A stretch of DNA of 64,000 nucleotides from Rhodoferax sp. U11-2br (GCF_018619435.1 NZ_JAHFZF010000008.1:84645-148644), one strand, 5' to 3'; positions 18,259-27,415 are shown, counted from the stretch's first letter. Numbers and translations: made by a program. Notes: a model not told the origin generated them from the sequence alone.

Positions 18259-19722
18259 TTAGGACTGCAGGCGCCGCTCGATCTGGCTCTCTTGGTAATG
18301 GCGGTTTTTGGCTTCGTACATGGCTCGGTCGGCCCGGTGCAACGTGACCTCCAGCTGGTCTCCCGCATGGGAGGTGGCGGCGCCGATGGCCATGCTCAGC
18401 TTATGACCCGAGTAGAACTGGTTGTTGAGCTCCAGAATCGAATGGATGCGCTCCACAATGGCCTGGGCGACGCGCTCATCGGCACCGGGTAGCAACATGG
18501 CAAATTCATCACCGCCAGTGCGGGCAACACAGGCGTTGGGGCTATTGACTTTGCTCAGAACCTCGCCAGCACGGCGCAGCAAAGCGTCCCCCGCGATGTG
18601 GCCACTTTCGTCGTTGACACGCTTGAGGCCATTGAGGTCGATCACCAGCACACTCAGCGGCCAAGGGCCCTTGCGGGACAAGCGGTTCAGCTCGTCCATG
18701 TAGAAAGCACGGTTGCGCAGCTGGGTCAGAGAGTCATGTTTGCCCAGGTACTCCAGATAGGCCTCGGCCTTCTTGCGGGCGGTGATGTCCACCAGCGACA
18801 CCAGCACCAGATCCCAGTTCGCCAGATGGTCGGGCAACACCGCAAATTGCATGTGGATGTTGATCAGGTCCCCACTCAGCCGGTAGTTGACCACCTCGCG
18901 CATCAGTGTGGTCTTGCCCTGCCACAGCTCAATCAATTGTTCGGCAAACGAATCCCGCATCTCACCCTGGAAAACATCGCCCAGGCGGGCCAGCAACTCG
19001 GCCTTGCTTTGTGCGCCAAACATGCTCAGCGTCTGCCTGTTCACGTCGATGACGCGTATCTCCTGCATACAGCGCGACACAAATTCGGGATGCACATTGA
19101 TGAAGGTGCGGAAGTCCTCGATACCACGCTGGCGCAGTTCATCGAGCAGCAGCTTGACCGCGCTGAAATCCTCGACCCACAGAGATACCGGGGAGTAGTC
19201 GAACAGGTCGCGGGTATGCTGCTCGCTGGCCTTGAGCAACCGGGCACTCTTCAGCTCATGGGTGATGTCTTCCAGGGACACCATGACGCGGGCCCAGCTG
19301 TTTTCATGACCCTGGAGCACGCGGGCGTGGACCTTCACATCCAGTCGCCGCCCGTCCAGGCTGTAGTTCACCGTTTGCACAGAAAAGCCGAGTGATCCTT
19401 CCCACATGGGCAGGAGCTGCTCCATCAGTTTGCCCAGCATGTCGCCCCGGAACACCTTGTCCAGATTCGCCAGCAGCTCATCCTGGCTGCGTGCACCAAA
19501 TATCTCCAGGCTGCGCTGGTTCACCTGCAGCACCAGCAAACAGGCCGCACACTCGGCCAGGCTGCTCGGGTGGGCCTGCACATGTGCCTGCAGATCGGTC
19601 ACGCCCTGGCTGCGCCAGTTGTCGAACAGCTGCTTGAGTGCGCTGAAATCTTCCAGCCACAAGGAAACGGGGGCCAGATCAAACAGTTGCGCGTAATCGG
19701 CCGGAATAGAAACATGGGACAC
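18259..19722 (-). CDS. Diguanylate cyclase with tandemly duplicated PAS-like domain
   Basis: This is a 487-residue cytoplasmic protein. I place the start at the GTG at 19722 because AGGAGG lies seven bases upstream; the frame is open for another 40 residues but that extension has no site. Two homologous sensor units follow each other: LFDLAPVSLWLEDFSALKQL near the N-terminus and LFDYSPVSLWVEDFSAVKLL about 145 residues later. Each ends in a PAS-like sheet closing with DITHE or DITAR. A GGDEF domain follows, with RTGGDEFAMLLP. The RxxD position reads NSPN, so the inhibitory site is absent. There is no membrane helix. The ligand is unknown. Confidence 0.88.
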   Translation of the reverse strand: MSHVSIPADYAQLFDLAPVSLWLEDFSALKQLFDNWRSQGVTDLQAHVQAHPSSLAECAACLLVLQVNQRSLEIFGARSQDELLANLDKVFRGDMLGKLMEQLLPMWEGSLGFSVQTVNYSLDGRRLDVKVHARVLQGHENSWARVMVSLEDITHELKSARLLKASEQHTRDLFDYSPVSLWVEDFSAVKLLLDELRQRGIEDFRTFINVHPEFVSRCMQEIRVIDVNRQTLSMFGAQSKAELLARLGDVFQGEMRDSFAEQLIELWQGKTTLMREVVNYRLSGDLINIHMQFAVLPDHLANWDLVLVSLVDITARKKAEAYLEYLGKHDSLTQLRNRAFYMDELNRLSRKGPWPLSVLVIDLNGLKRVNDESGHIAGDALLRRAGEVLSKVNSPNACVARTGGDEFAMLLPGADERVAQAIVERIHSILELNNQFYSGHKLSMAIGAATSHAGDQLEVTLHRADRAMYEAKNRHYQESQIERRLQS

Positions 19723-19869
19723 AGCAAAACCTCCTGAGGGGTATTGTGCAGGGTCCCATCGGCCGCCACCGGCAGGTGAGGCATGCTGGTGAAAAAACCC
19801 GGCTACCCTGAAACACCGCAGCAAGAACCGTGCGCGGCGCAAGCACTAGGTGGTAAACCTGCTGTCTGC

Positions 19870-20805
19870 TCAGGCAGCCGGATGGGCCGTGTCCTGGCCA
19901 GCCTGGGGGGCGGACGCAGGCTGTGTGGAGTCGAGCTGTAAAAAGCGGTCTTCGATAAAAGCCTTTTCAGTTTTTTGCCGCTGAAACTCCATCTCCATCT
20001 GCTCGATCTTGGCCAGAAGCGACTTTTCACGGCCAGCCAACACGTCGATCTGGTCCTGCTGGTCCTGAATCAGCGCTGCCTGGTCAATCGGTGCCAAGTC
20101 AGCCCCCTCGACAGCTGAGCCTGGCACGCGACGGGTGGCAAAGTTCTGGGCGTTGACCTGGGCGCGGATTTCGTCAAGCTGCAAAGCATTGTCTTCCGCC
20201 AGTTTCTCGGCCGCACGTGTGCGCTCACGCGCCTTTTGCAGTTCAGCTTCCAGGTCTGCTGTTTGCTGCATCAGGCTGTCCACCACCGACTGCTTGACAC
20301 CCTGCACTTCGCTGATCTCGCTGCGCAGCTGCTCGTTGCTGGTCGAGGCTTCTTTGAGGTGAAACTGGATCTCTTCGACCTGCTCCTGCAGCATATGATT
20401 TTTGGACAGCGCGGTGTTGAGTTCAGCCTGCAACTTGGCACGGATGTCTTCTACGTGGGTCTTCTCTTCGGCCGCACTGGCAGCAGCCCCGGCGGCGGTA
20501 GCGCTGCCTTGCGCCAGGTTGTCGATCAGGTTTTGCAGCTTGAACGACAGCACGCTGATGGCGCGGCCACTTGCGTTGTCATGCGTCTGGTGCGCCTGGC
20601 TGACACGTTCAAGCTCCGTGGCCGTGCGATTGGCGGCGATCTTGAGGTGTTTACCCGCCTCAATGGTCAGGCTGGCGGCCTTGAGCAGATCTACCCGGCT
20701 TTGCGCGGTGGTGTTGAGAATGCGATAAAGCAGATAACCCGACCCAGCCATGAAGACCAGGTTGGAAAAGAACAGAAAGCCGTAGGCGATGTTCAACCAG
20801 TTCAT
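19870..20805 (-). CDS. Membrane-anchored coiled-coil protein of unknown function
   Basis: This is a 311-residue protein. An N-terminal helix, about residues 5-27 (AYGFLFFSNLVFMAGSGYLL), would anchor it in the membrane. The remainder is long helical heptad-like sequence rich in Glu, Gln, Lys and Ala, roughly residues 60-290, for example QEQVEEIQFHLKEASTSNEQ. The tail (PASAPQAGQDTAHPAA) is low complexity. Its ATG overlaps the stop of the receiver-domain gene upstream by four bases, so the two are translationally coupled. I do not recognise a family. The context suggests a structural or docking partner of the CheX-like and receiver proteins. Confidence 0.75.
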   Translation of the reverse strand: MNWLNIAYGFLFFSNLVFMAGSGYLLYRILNTTAQSRVDLLKAASLTIEAGKHLKIAANRTATELERVSQAHQTHDNASGRAISVLSFKLQNLIDNLAQGSATAAGAAASAAEEKTHVEDIRAKLQAELNTALSKNHMLQEQVEEIQFHLKEASTSNEQLRSEISEVQGVKQSVVDSLMQQTADLEAELQKARERTRAAEKLAEDNALQLDEIRAQVNAQNFATRRVPGSAVEGADLAPIDQAALIQDQQDQIDVLAGREKSLLAKIEQMEMEFQRQKTEKAFIEDRFLQLDSTQPASAPQAGQDTAHPAA

Positions 20806-21779
20806 GATGTCATCACAAAAAATGCCATCCGTCCCTCACCGTAACCTGGAATGGCCAGTCGGAAATCGGAACGCTGCCCCGGCTGGGCCAGTACCGTGGC
20901 CAGCTTGGCAAAGGAGTTTTTGACCACACTGGCCTTGGCCATGGTGACCTCGGTGACCGGCGACGCTGCCGATTCGCTCAGGCCCACCGCAGCGGCACGC
21001 AGAAACTCATTGGCCTTGTCCATCATCACGGCACTGGGCTGGCCGCTGGCCATCAGGGCCCGCACCTCATTGGGCAACATACGCGCCGCGCCACCGCCCA
21101 CCATACACACGGCATTGGCATCCATGACCCCAATGGCATAGACACCTTTGACCTCATTCGCAGCGTAGAGGCCCAGCAAATTCTGGGAGGTCAGTGCCTC
21201 CAGCGTCATTTTTTCATGGGGAATCAGGCGAAACGGAATGTTGCCCAAGCGGTCCAGCAGCAGCAGCTGCATGGCCGCATGGCTGATCGGATCTTCCCCA
21301 CGGCGCTGGAGCAAGGCGGAAGCGGCATCTAGGGGACTTGCGGCAACGCCGTCCAGCGTGGCGGGAGCCCCACCCACCAGGTCCTTCACCGCATTGGCCA
21401 CCACCGCCACCAGTTCAGCATCGTCAAAAGGTTTGTGCAGGATGAACAGCGCACCATTGCTGATGGCTTCCTCTAGCAGCGCCGGGGTGCGCTCGGTGGT
21501 GACGAACCCCACCCGCACATCCTGGTGCCCGAGCTGGCGCAGCGCCTGCACCATCTCCAGGCCCGACACCTTGGGCATATGCCAGTCGGTGATCACTAGG
21601 TCTGGCTTGAACGACGCGATCAGGTCCAGCGCCTGCTCACCGTCCAGGGCAGTCTCCACTTCAATGGGCGAGTAACCACAACGCAGGATGGCGCGCCGCA
21701 CAATGGCCTGAATGGCACGGCTGTCATCGACCACCAGGAAGCGTAGAGGCGAAGGCAATTGAATTGGAACTGTGGACAT
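20802..21779 (-). CDS. Response regulator receiver fused to a CheX-like C-terminal domain
   Basis: This is a 325-residue cytoplasmic protein. Residues 12-130 are a CheY-like receiver: acidic pair D18-D19 (LVVDDSR), phospho-acceptor D65 (VITDWHMPKVSG), Thr in FVTTERT and Lys in ILHKPFD. Residues about 160-325 form a domain that resembles CheC/CheX-type proteins in pattern (KGVYAIGVMDANAVCMVGGG, then MMDKANEFLRAAAV) but does not show the full phosphatase motif. The gene lies five bases after the CheX-like gene and overlaps the coiled-coil gene by four bases. It may be a phosphorylation-dependent switch whose output is protein contact rather than DNA binding. Confidence 0.82.
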   Translation of the reverse strand: MSTVPIQLPSPLRFLVVDDSRAIQAIVRRAILRCGYSPIEVETALDGEQALDLIASFKPDLVITDWHMPKVSGLEMVQALRQLGHQDVRVGFVTTERTPALLEEAISNGALFILHKPFDDAELVAVVANAVKDLVGGAPATLDGVAASPLDAASALLQRRGEDPISHAAMQLLLLDRLGNIPFRLIPHEKMTLEALTSQNLLGLYAANEVKGVYAIGVMDANAVCMVGGGAARMLPNEVRALMASGQPSAVMMDKANEFLRAAAVGLSESAASPVTEVTMAKASVVKNSFAKLATVLAQPGQRSDFRLAIPGYGEGRMAFFVMTS

Positions 21780-21784
21780 GGTCG

Positions 21785-22279
21785 TCAGTGAGGTTGGCTG
21801 AAAATATGGTACTCGACAACAAAGAGCTGCGCGTTGTCGGTGTTGCTGACATACACCGACGCAACGGTGCTACCTGTGGCAATCTGCTCATAGTCGGCTT
21901 GGCTGGCCAGGAAAGGCAAACCCATATGGATGTCGGAGCTGTCGCTGACATGCAGTGCCACACAATCTGAGAACAGGTTGCAGACCTCGGCACACGCATC
22001 GTGCAAATCGGCATCCTGCAGGCAAGTGGTGTCAACACCAAACATGTGGGCTGCCACACCAAGGGCATCCGGGCGCTCAATCAACACACCAATGCCGCCG
22101 GTGCGGTAGTCCGGCGACAGCCTGAGCGGCATGAAATAACTGAACTCGGTGAAGCCCAGCGCCGCCTGCTGGGTCTCACACAGGTCAAAACCGCGTTCCT
22201 GGCCGGACAAGAATTCCCATGCTTTGGTCAAGCCAGCGCACACTTGCTGGATGTTGTTGCAGGGGTATGAGCGAGGCAT
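21785..22279 (-). CDS. CheX/CheC-like phosphatase-type protein
   Basis: This is a 164-residue protein starting at the ATG at 22279 (MPRSYPCNNIQQV); a TTG 18 bases earlier is less likely. The segment DACAEVCN fits the D-x3-E-x2-N active-site pattern of CheC/CheX/FliY CheY-P phosphatases, and a proline follows 21 residues later, near the family spacing. Surrounding sequence (GIGVLIERPDALGVAAHMFG) looks like the CheX fold. It is the first gene of a three-gene operon with a receiver protein, which would be the natural substrate. No flagellar or chemotaxis genes are in the window. Confidence 0.72.
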   Translation of the reverse strand: MPRSYPCNNIQQVCAGLTKAWEFLSGQERGFDLCETQQAALGFTEFSYFMPLRLSPDYRTGGIGVLIERPDALGVAAHMFGVDTTCLQDADLHDACAEVCNLFSDCVALHVSDSSDIHMGLPFLASQADYEQIATGSTVASVYVSNTDNAQLFVVEYHIFSQPH

Positions 22280-22490
22280 TGAGCCAGTATCCGGCAATCA
22301 GGCGCGGTACGTCAAATTCCTCGCAACGTACTCGGGGGGAGACACAGGCGGTCTATCCTGTCACAGGAGTCATGCTACGATTATTTCGTGATGCCCTTGC
22401 GTCCAACGACACGCTGACCCAACAGGATGGCCCATGGGTTGACATAGAACGTGGTTTGCCTTCGTTTCCGAGTTGTTTTGCACACAAACC

Positions 22491-23657
22491 ATGTCCAGCA
22501 TGCACTTGCTCACACTCCGTTTCAGAGACAACGCGCAGGAAAAAGAATTTCTCAGCGCCACGCAGACGCGCACACGTCAGCAAGGCCAATTTGCCTGTGT
22601 GGTTGGGATGCTGGTGTATCTTTTACACGGCGTCCTCGATCAATGGTTCGTGGCCCCTGAGCTGTTCGGCCAGATCTGGCTGGTGCGCGCTGCAGCGCTG
22701 TGTGTTCCGATCTTGGTTCTGCTGCTGTCCTTGACCTCTTGGTTCGCCCCCTTGACGCATGTGTTGCTGGCCTTGGTGGGTGCAGCGGCCGCAGCCGGGC
22801 TCATCGGCATGCAGATGCACCTGCCGCTGGAAAGCGCTCCGTACTACTACCCGATGATGGTGGTGGTGACGTTTTACACCTACAACTTCATCGGTACACG
22901 CTTCATCTATGCGCTGTGTGTCGATCTGGGGATGCTGCTGGCCTACAACCTGATCTTTGGCCTGGTGCTCGATTACCCTGTTCACACTCTCATGGGCCAC
23001 GACTTTTTCATCGTCTCGGCCAACTTGATTGGGGGCTCGGTGGGTTACCTCACCGAGCGTCAGCGCCGCCTGCTGTATCTGCGCGAAAAGGAACTCGATG
23101 CCGAGCGCAACCACCATCTGCACCGTTCCTTGCATGATGGCCTCACGGGTCTGCCCAATCGCGAGCTGCTCTACGACCGCATTCTTCAGGCTGAACTCAG
23201 CGCCACCCGCGAAAAAATACGCCATTGCGGCTTGTTCCTGGACCTGGATGGCTTCAAAAGCATCAATGACGTGTACGGCCACAAAGCGGGTGACCAAACG
23301 CTGCGTGAGGTCGCCAAACGCCTGTTATCCACCGTCAGGGCCAGCGATACGGTCGCGCGCATCGGTGGTGATGAGTTCTTTGTGCTGGCTGAAAACATCG
23401 AAGACCTGTCTGCAGCCCGCGCCTTGGCCCACAAGATACTGGCCGAGCTCTGCGCGCCTTTTGTGTTCCTGCCAGAACACACGCAGCTGGGTGCCAGCAT
23501 TGGCATCTGCCCTTTTCCCTATGAAGGCATGACAGTGTCCGACTTGATCCATCGGGCTGATGAAGCCATGTATCGGGTCAAAATGTCCGGCAAGGGCAAT
23601 ATGGCAGTGGCGGATTTCCCCAAGACATCCGACGCGACAAGCGCCAGCTGGAGCTAA
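22491..23657 (+). CDS. Membrane diguanylate cyclase
   Basis: This is a 388-residue protein from the ATG at 22491 (MSSMHLLTLRF); an in-frame TTG at 22473 would add six residues. The N-terminal LRFRDNAQEKEFLSA, followed by about six membrane helices, resembles the membrane domain found on some adenylate and diguanylate cyclases. The GGDEF domain begins at DGLTGLPNRELL and has the loop ARIGGDEFFVL. RASD five residues before the loop is a complete RxxD inhibitory site. It is divergent from the CheX-like operon across a gap of about 210 bp, so it could share regulation with it, but that is inference. Confidence 0.88.
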   Translation: MSSMHLLTLRFRDNAQEKEFLSATQTRTRQQGQFACVVGMLVYLLHGVLDQWFVAPELFGQIWLVRAAALCVPILVLLLSLTSWFAPLTHVLLALVGAAAAAGLIGMQMHLPLESAPYYYPMMVVVTFYTYNFIGTRFIYALCVDLGMLLAYNLIFGLVLDYPVHTLMGHDFFIVSANLIGGSVGYLTERQRRLLYLREKELDAERNHHLHRSLHDGLTGLPNRELLYDRILQAELSATREKIRHCGLFLDLDGFKSINDVYGHKAGDQTLREVAKRLLSTVRASDTVARIGGDEFFVLAENIEDLSAARALAHKILAELCAPFVFLPEHTQLGASIGICPFPYEGMTVSDLIHRADEAMYRVKMSGKGNMAVADFPKTSDATSASWS

Positions 23658-23708
23658 TGAGTCACCCCAGACTGGTCAACAAGCAGTTGGCGTCCAGCCA
23701 AGTCAAAT

Positions 23709-23765
23709 ACTACAAATTTTCTAGCTACCAGACCTTGTATCAAAAGGGCTGGATGCATATTTCTC
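23709..23765 (+). repeat. Dispersed intergenic repeat, copy 4
   Basis: CTAGCTACCAGACCTTGTAT followed by AAAAGGGCTGGATGCATATT shows the repeat layout with a weakened left arm. It sits between two convergent genes (23657 and 23796). Confidence 0.55.
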
Positions 23766-23795
23766 TTGTACTCTTTGGCCAATGCCGGTGCGGCG

Positions 23796-25019
23796 TCACT
23801 GGGCGCTGGGCGAGCCCGAGCCTCGTGTCACGCGCCACATGCCGACACCACCGAGCAAACCACAAGCCGCCAGTACCCACCAGATACCGCTTGCAGGTGC
23901 TGCCTCAGATCCCCCCAGGCCCGCACCCACTGCCGCCTGCCCCACCAGTGCGGCACACCCGCCGACGCTGGACATGAAGCCATAACAGGTGCCCAGGGGG
24001 CAGTCCCGCGCATACCGCGGCAAAACGGTGGCAAACAGCGGAAAACACAGGATCGACCCCAGCGACAACAGTACTGCCAGGACCAGCATCGCCGCCAGTG
24101 GCCAGGCCGCCAGCACCACTGGCGACAGGAAGGCCGTGCCCATGAGTGCCAACCCGCAGCCCATCGCGGCAGCATCCCCCAGGCGTGGCACCAGCCAGCG
24201 GCTCACAGGCCATTGCAAGGCGATGCCCACCACGGCGCTGAGTGTGAACACCGCACTGAGTGTGCTGTCCCCCAGACCGTGCTGTTGGACAAAGGCCGGC
24301 ACAGCCAGATACAGCTGGTGAAACATCACCTGGTAGGTGGCACAACAGCCAACAAAACGCAGCAGGTTGGGCTCTGCCAACTGCGCGAACAAAGACCTGG
24401 GCGACGCGTGCACAGCGTCCGACACCAACGGACGTGGAGGCCTTGGCGAGCCTTGATCGGGCGGGAGCAGTCTCCATTGCAGCACCCCAAACCCCAGAAA
24501 CAATGCACCGGCCACACAGCCTGTCAAGCGAAAGTCCACGTTCAGCAGCGCCAGACCCACCAGTGGGCCCAGCAGCATCCCGGCTTCACTGGCTAGGTTG
24601 TGCAAGGTAAAGGCGTAGCGCCGCTGTGACAAATCGGGGCACTGGGCGGCCAGACAGGCCTGGGCACAGGGTGTGAACAGGGCACCCGCAAAGCCTGTCA
24701 AAAAGGCGGCCAGCAACAGCAATGGCAATGTTTCGGCCCAGCCCAGCATGGCAAAGCCCACACTCCGCAAGAAACAGCCCCAGACGATGGCCCTGCGGTA
24801 GCCCAAACGGTCTCCCAGCCAGCCGCCGAGCAGAAACAAGCCCTGCTGGCTGAACACGCGCAGCCCCATGACAAGCCCGGTGATCCAGCCCGCCAGCCCC
24901 AGGTCCGCGCCCATGTGCTGCGCCAGGTAGGGCATCAGCATGTAAAAACCCAGGTTGAACGCCAGCCCGTTGGCGACCAACACGCGGGCGGCGGGACTGA
25001 GCGCGCGCCAGCGGTTCAC
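23796..25019 (-). CDS. MFS transporter, DHA1-like
   Basis: This 407-residue inner-membrane transporter has about twelve hydrophobic helices. The cytoplasmic loop motif GGWLGDRLGYRRAI after helix 2 is the classic MFS motif A and points to a drug:H+ antiporter-like (DHA1) or metabolite exporter branch. It is the last gene of the Fur-associated ABC operon, and its ATG overlaps the cupredoxin stop by four bases, so the two are translationally coupled. In other iron loci MFS proteins export siderophores or import ferri-siderophores. Which one applies here, if either, is not decided by sequence. Confidence 0.88.
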   Translation of the reverse strand: MNRWRALSPAARVLVANGLAFNLGFYMLMPYLAQHMGADLGLAGWITGLVMGLRVFSQQGLFLLGGWLGDRLGYRRAIVWGCFLRSVGFAMLGWAETLPLLLLAAFLTGFAGALFTPCAQACLAAQCPDLSQRRYAFTLHNLASEAGMLLGPLVGLALLNVDFRLTGCVAGALFLGFGVLQWRLLPPDQGSPRPPRPLVSDAVHASPRSLFAQLAEPNLLRFVGCCATYQVMFHQLYLAVPAFVQQHGLGDSTLSAVFTLSAVVGIALQWPVSRWLVPRLGDAAAMGCGLALMGTAFLSPVVLAAWPLAAMLVLAVLLSLGSILCFPLFATVLPRYARDCPLGTCYGFMSSVGGCAALVGQAAVGAGLGGSEAAPASGIWWVLAACGLLGGVGMWRVTRGSGSPSAQ

Positions 25020-25489
25020 TTGACAAGCGCCAGCAAGCTGTCGACACGCGCACCATGGCTGTAGATCCGCCCCTGCGTGGACTTCATGACCGCAGTGGCG
25101 GCGGCGTGGTTGACCGCCTCACCGACCTGAATGAGCCCAACCATGCCCATCATCAGATGGGGTGGGCAGTTGTAGAAATACAGGCCTTGATGCGCCAGCG
25201 TCACCACAAACGGCTGATCTTCCTCGCTGAGCCAGGGCTTCGCACCATCGGGAACAGCCAGGCTGCGCACAAAATGGCCGGTGCTGGTGGGCTCAAAACG
25301 CAGTGTGTCACCCACCTGGGCGTGCACAAAGGCCGGCTCAAACACCATGGAGCCGTCTGTGCCAGCGTTGAGCATGCGCACCACATGCTCTGCGCTCCAG
25401 GCAGGCGCGGCAAAAAGGCTGCAAAGTGCCAGCAAGCCCCTCAGAAGTGGGCGGTGCAGGTAGGAAAAGTGAACTGTGTGGGTCGTCAT
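25016..25489 (-). CDS. Exported pseudoazurin-type cupredoxin
   Basis: This is a 157-residue periplasmic blue-copper protein. A signal peptide covers residues 1-33 (LLRGLLALCSLFAAPAWSA). Type 1 copper ligands in the pseudoazurin arrangement are His72 (GHFVRS), Cys108, His111 and Met116 (NCPPHLMMGM), with C-x2-H-x4-M spacing. Pseudoazurins usually carry electrons to nitrite or nitrous oxide reductase, but no denitrification gene is nearby. Instead it lies between an iron-type ABC transporter ATPase and an MFS transporter, and the spacing suggests one transcript. It may reduce or oxidise the transported metal complex, or handle copper. It also has an extra C-terminal segment of about 35 residues after the copper site. 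Confidence 0.88.
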   Translation of the reverse strand: MTTHTVHFSYLHRPLLRGLLALCSLFAAPAWSAEHVVRMLNAGTDGSMVFEPAFVHAQVGDTLRFEPTSTGHFVRSLAVPDGAKPWLSEEDQPFVVTLAHQGLYFYNCPPHLMMGMVGLIQVGEAVNHAAATAVMKSTQGRIYSHGARVDSLLALVK

Positions 25490-25514
25490 ATCGACATTTT
25501 CATTTCTGAGGCCA

Positions 25515-26303
25515 TCAGGCGCTCATGGGTGTGGGCTGTGATGCGCGAAGGGTGCGCACGTAGGGTTGGCCGTCCTGGTCGTGGTGGACATCCACCGGGA
25601 CGTGGTAGAGGTGGTGGATGAGTTCGCGGCTCAGCACCTGGGCCGGCGGGCCAAAGGCCTGCAGGCGACCATCTCCGAGCACGATCAGCTGGTCGGCAAA
25701 CTGCGCCGCCAGGTTCAGGTCGTGCAGCACAGCCACGCTGATCCAGCCCTGGGCGGCGGTCTGCGCCTGCAGATGCTCCATCAGCTGCATCTGGTGTTTC
25801 AGATCAAGTGCGCTCACGGGTTCGTCCAGCAGCATCAGCTTGGGCTGGCGCAGCAGCACTTGCGCAAACAACACCATCTGGCGTTGCCCACCGCTGAGGG
25901 TGTGCACCGGCCGGTCGGCCAGATGGGCGATGTCCAGCGCCTGCAAAGCCGCCAGCGCTGCACCCAGATCGTCGTCCGACAGCCGCATCGACAGCCGCTG
26001 CAGGCGCCCCAGCACCACAACTTCAAGCGCGCTCAGGTCCAGGTCAAGCTGGGTGTTTTGTGGCATGTAGCCAATACCCTGGCGCCAGCTTGGCAAGCTG
26101 TGCGGCGTCATCGGTGTGCCGCGCAGGCGCACCGCTCCGTGCGTCAATGGCAACTCGCCAAACAGCGCGCGCAGCAGGCTGGTCTTGCCGGTGCCGTTGG
26201 GGCCAATGATCACGTGCAGTTGCCCGGCAGACAGTTGCAGATTCAGCCCTTCGACCAGGGTCAAGTCGCCGATGCGCAGGGTCAGGTCAGAAATTTCAAG
26301 CAC
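25515..26303 (-). CDS. ABC transporter ATPase, FepC-like
   Basis: This is a 262-residue cytoplasmic ATPase of a metal-chelate or vitamin B12-type importer. It has Walker A GPNGTGKTSLL near residue 36, signature LSGGQRQMVLFAQ, and Walker B LMLLDEPVSAL followed by the switch His in VAVLHDLN. The start overlaps the end of the FecCD permease gene by eight bases. The protein pairs with that permease and one or both of the upstream binding proteins. Confidence 0.94.
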   Translation of the reverse strand: MLEISDLTLRIGDLTLVEGLNLQLSAGQLHVIIGPNGTGKTSLLRALFGELPLTHGAVRLRGTPMTPHSLPSWRQGIGYMPQNTQLDLDLSALEVVVLGRLQRLSMRLSDDDLGAALAALQALDIAHLADRPVHTLSGGQRQMVLFAQVLLRQPKLMLLDEPVSALDLKHQMQLMEHLQAQTAAQGWISVAVLHDLNLAAQFADQLIVLGDGRLQAFGPPAQVLSRELIHHLYHVPVDVHHDQDGQPYVRTLRASQPTPMSA

Positions 26304-27363
26304 GGTTGCGCTTTCGGTTGCCCAGAATGAGCCAGATCATGAAAGGAACCCCGATCAGCGCCGTCACGATACCGATCGGAAACAGCGCGCCGGGCACAAT
26401 GGATTTGGACAGCACCGAGGCCACCGAGAGCATCAGTGCACCACACAGCGCCGACTGTGGAATCAGGAAGCGCTGGTCTTCGCCGACCTGCATGCGCGCA
26501 ACGTGCGGCGACACCAGCCCGATGAAACCAATGACACCCACGAAGCTGATGGCGGTCGCGGTCATCAGCGCAACCAGCACCAGGGTCTTCAGGCGCAGCC
26601 GCGTGACGTTTACACCCAGGCTGCGCGCACGCGCCTCACCCAGACGCAGGCAGGTCAGCTGCCAGGCGTCTCGATGCAACAGCAGCGCACACACCAGCGT
26701 CACACCCGTGGTGATCCACAGCATCGGCCAAGTGGTGCGCATGAGGCTACCAAACAGCCAGAAGATGATCTGCTGGTTCAGTTCGGGCGAAGCGAGAAAC
26801 TGGAGCAGCGACAAAAGTGACTGGAACAGAAACAGCAGCGCAATGCCGGCCAGGATGATGGTCTGGCTGTTGACATGGCGCATCAGCGCCAGCCCGAACA
26901 ACAGGCTGGCCGCCAGCATGCAAAAGACAAAAGCGCCGATGGGGATGGCCACCAGAGGCGGCAGCCCCAGGCCACCGGTCACCAGGGCCAACGCAGCCCC
27001 AAAACCGGCGGCAGCAGCCAACCCCAGCGTGTAAGGGCTGGCCAAGGGATTGTCCAGCAGGGTTTGCATTTGCACACCACCCACGCCCAGGGCCGCACCC
27101 ACCACCAGCGCCATCAGCGCAATCGGCAGACGCATGTCCATCACGATGGCGCGCGTCATCGGGTCGGCCGCCGCAGGCGCCAGCAGCGTGCGCACCACAT
27201 CACCCAGCGCCAGCATGGAGGGGCCGGTGGCCACGTCCAGCATCAAGCTGAACAGGCTCAGACCCACAAACAGGGCCAACCAACGCCAGCGGAGCGTCTC
27301 GCGCCGACGCTGGCGCTGCAAGACCAGGACGCCCATATCGGGCGTGGCAGTGATATCTGTCAT
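26296..27363 (-). CDS. FecCD-type ABC transporter permease
   Basis: This 355-residue inner-membrane subunit has about ten hydrophobic helices. GVGGVQMQTLLDNPLASPYTLG is the FecCD signature, and the coupling-helix region near LGEARARSLGVNV contacts the ATPase. There is only one permease gene, so the channel would be a homodimer. It is 52 bp after the second binding-protein gene and overlaps the ATPase gene. The likely cargo is an iron chelate because of the Fur-type box ahead of the operon; heme or cobalamin remain possible. Confidence 0.94.
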   Translation of the reverse strand: MTDITATPDMGVLVLQRQRRRETLRWRWLALFVGLSLFSLMLDVATGPSMLALGDVVRTLLAPAAADPMTRAIVMDMRLPIALMALVVGAALGVGGVQMQTLLDNPLASPYTLGLAAAAGFGAALALVTGGLGLPPLVAIPIGAFVFCMLAASLLFGLALMRHVNSQTIILAGIALLFLFQSLLSLLQFLASPELNQQIIFWLFGSLMRTTWPMLWITTGVTLVCALLLHRDAWQLTCLRLGEARARSLGVNVTRLRLKTLVLVALMTATAISFVGVIGFIGLVSPHVARMQVGEDQRFLIPQSALCGALMLSVASVLSKSIVPGALFPIGIVTALIGVPFMIWLILGNRKRNRA

Positions 27364-27415
27364 GGGGTGAGGTTCCGAAAGTCGGCGCCGCCGGCAAGCG
27401 GCGCGGGTCTGCCTG

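Noticed and set aside
25016..25489. Cupredoxin as a denitrification electron carrier
   Set aside because: The copper ligands fit pseudoazurin, but no nir, nor or nos gene is nearby and the gene is coupled to an iron-type ABC operon, so that role was not assigned.
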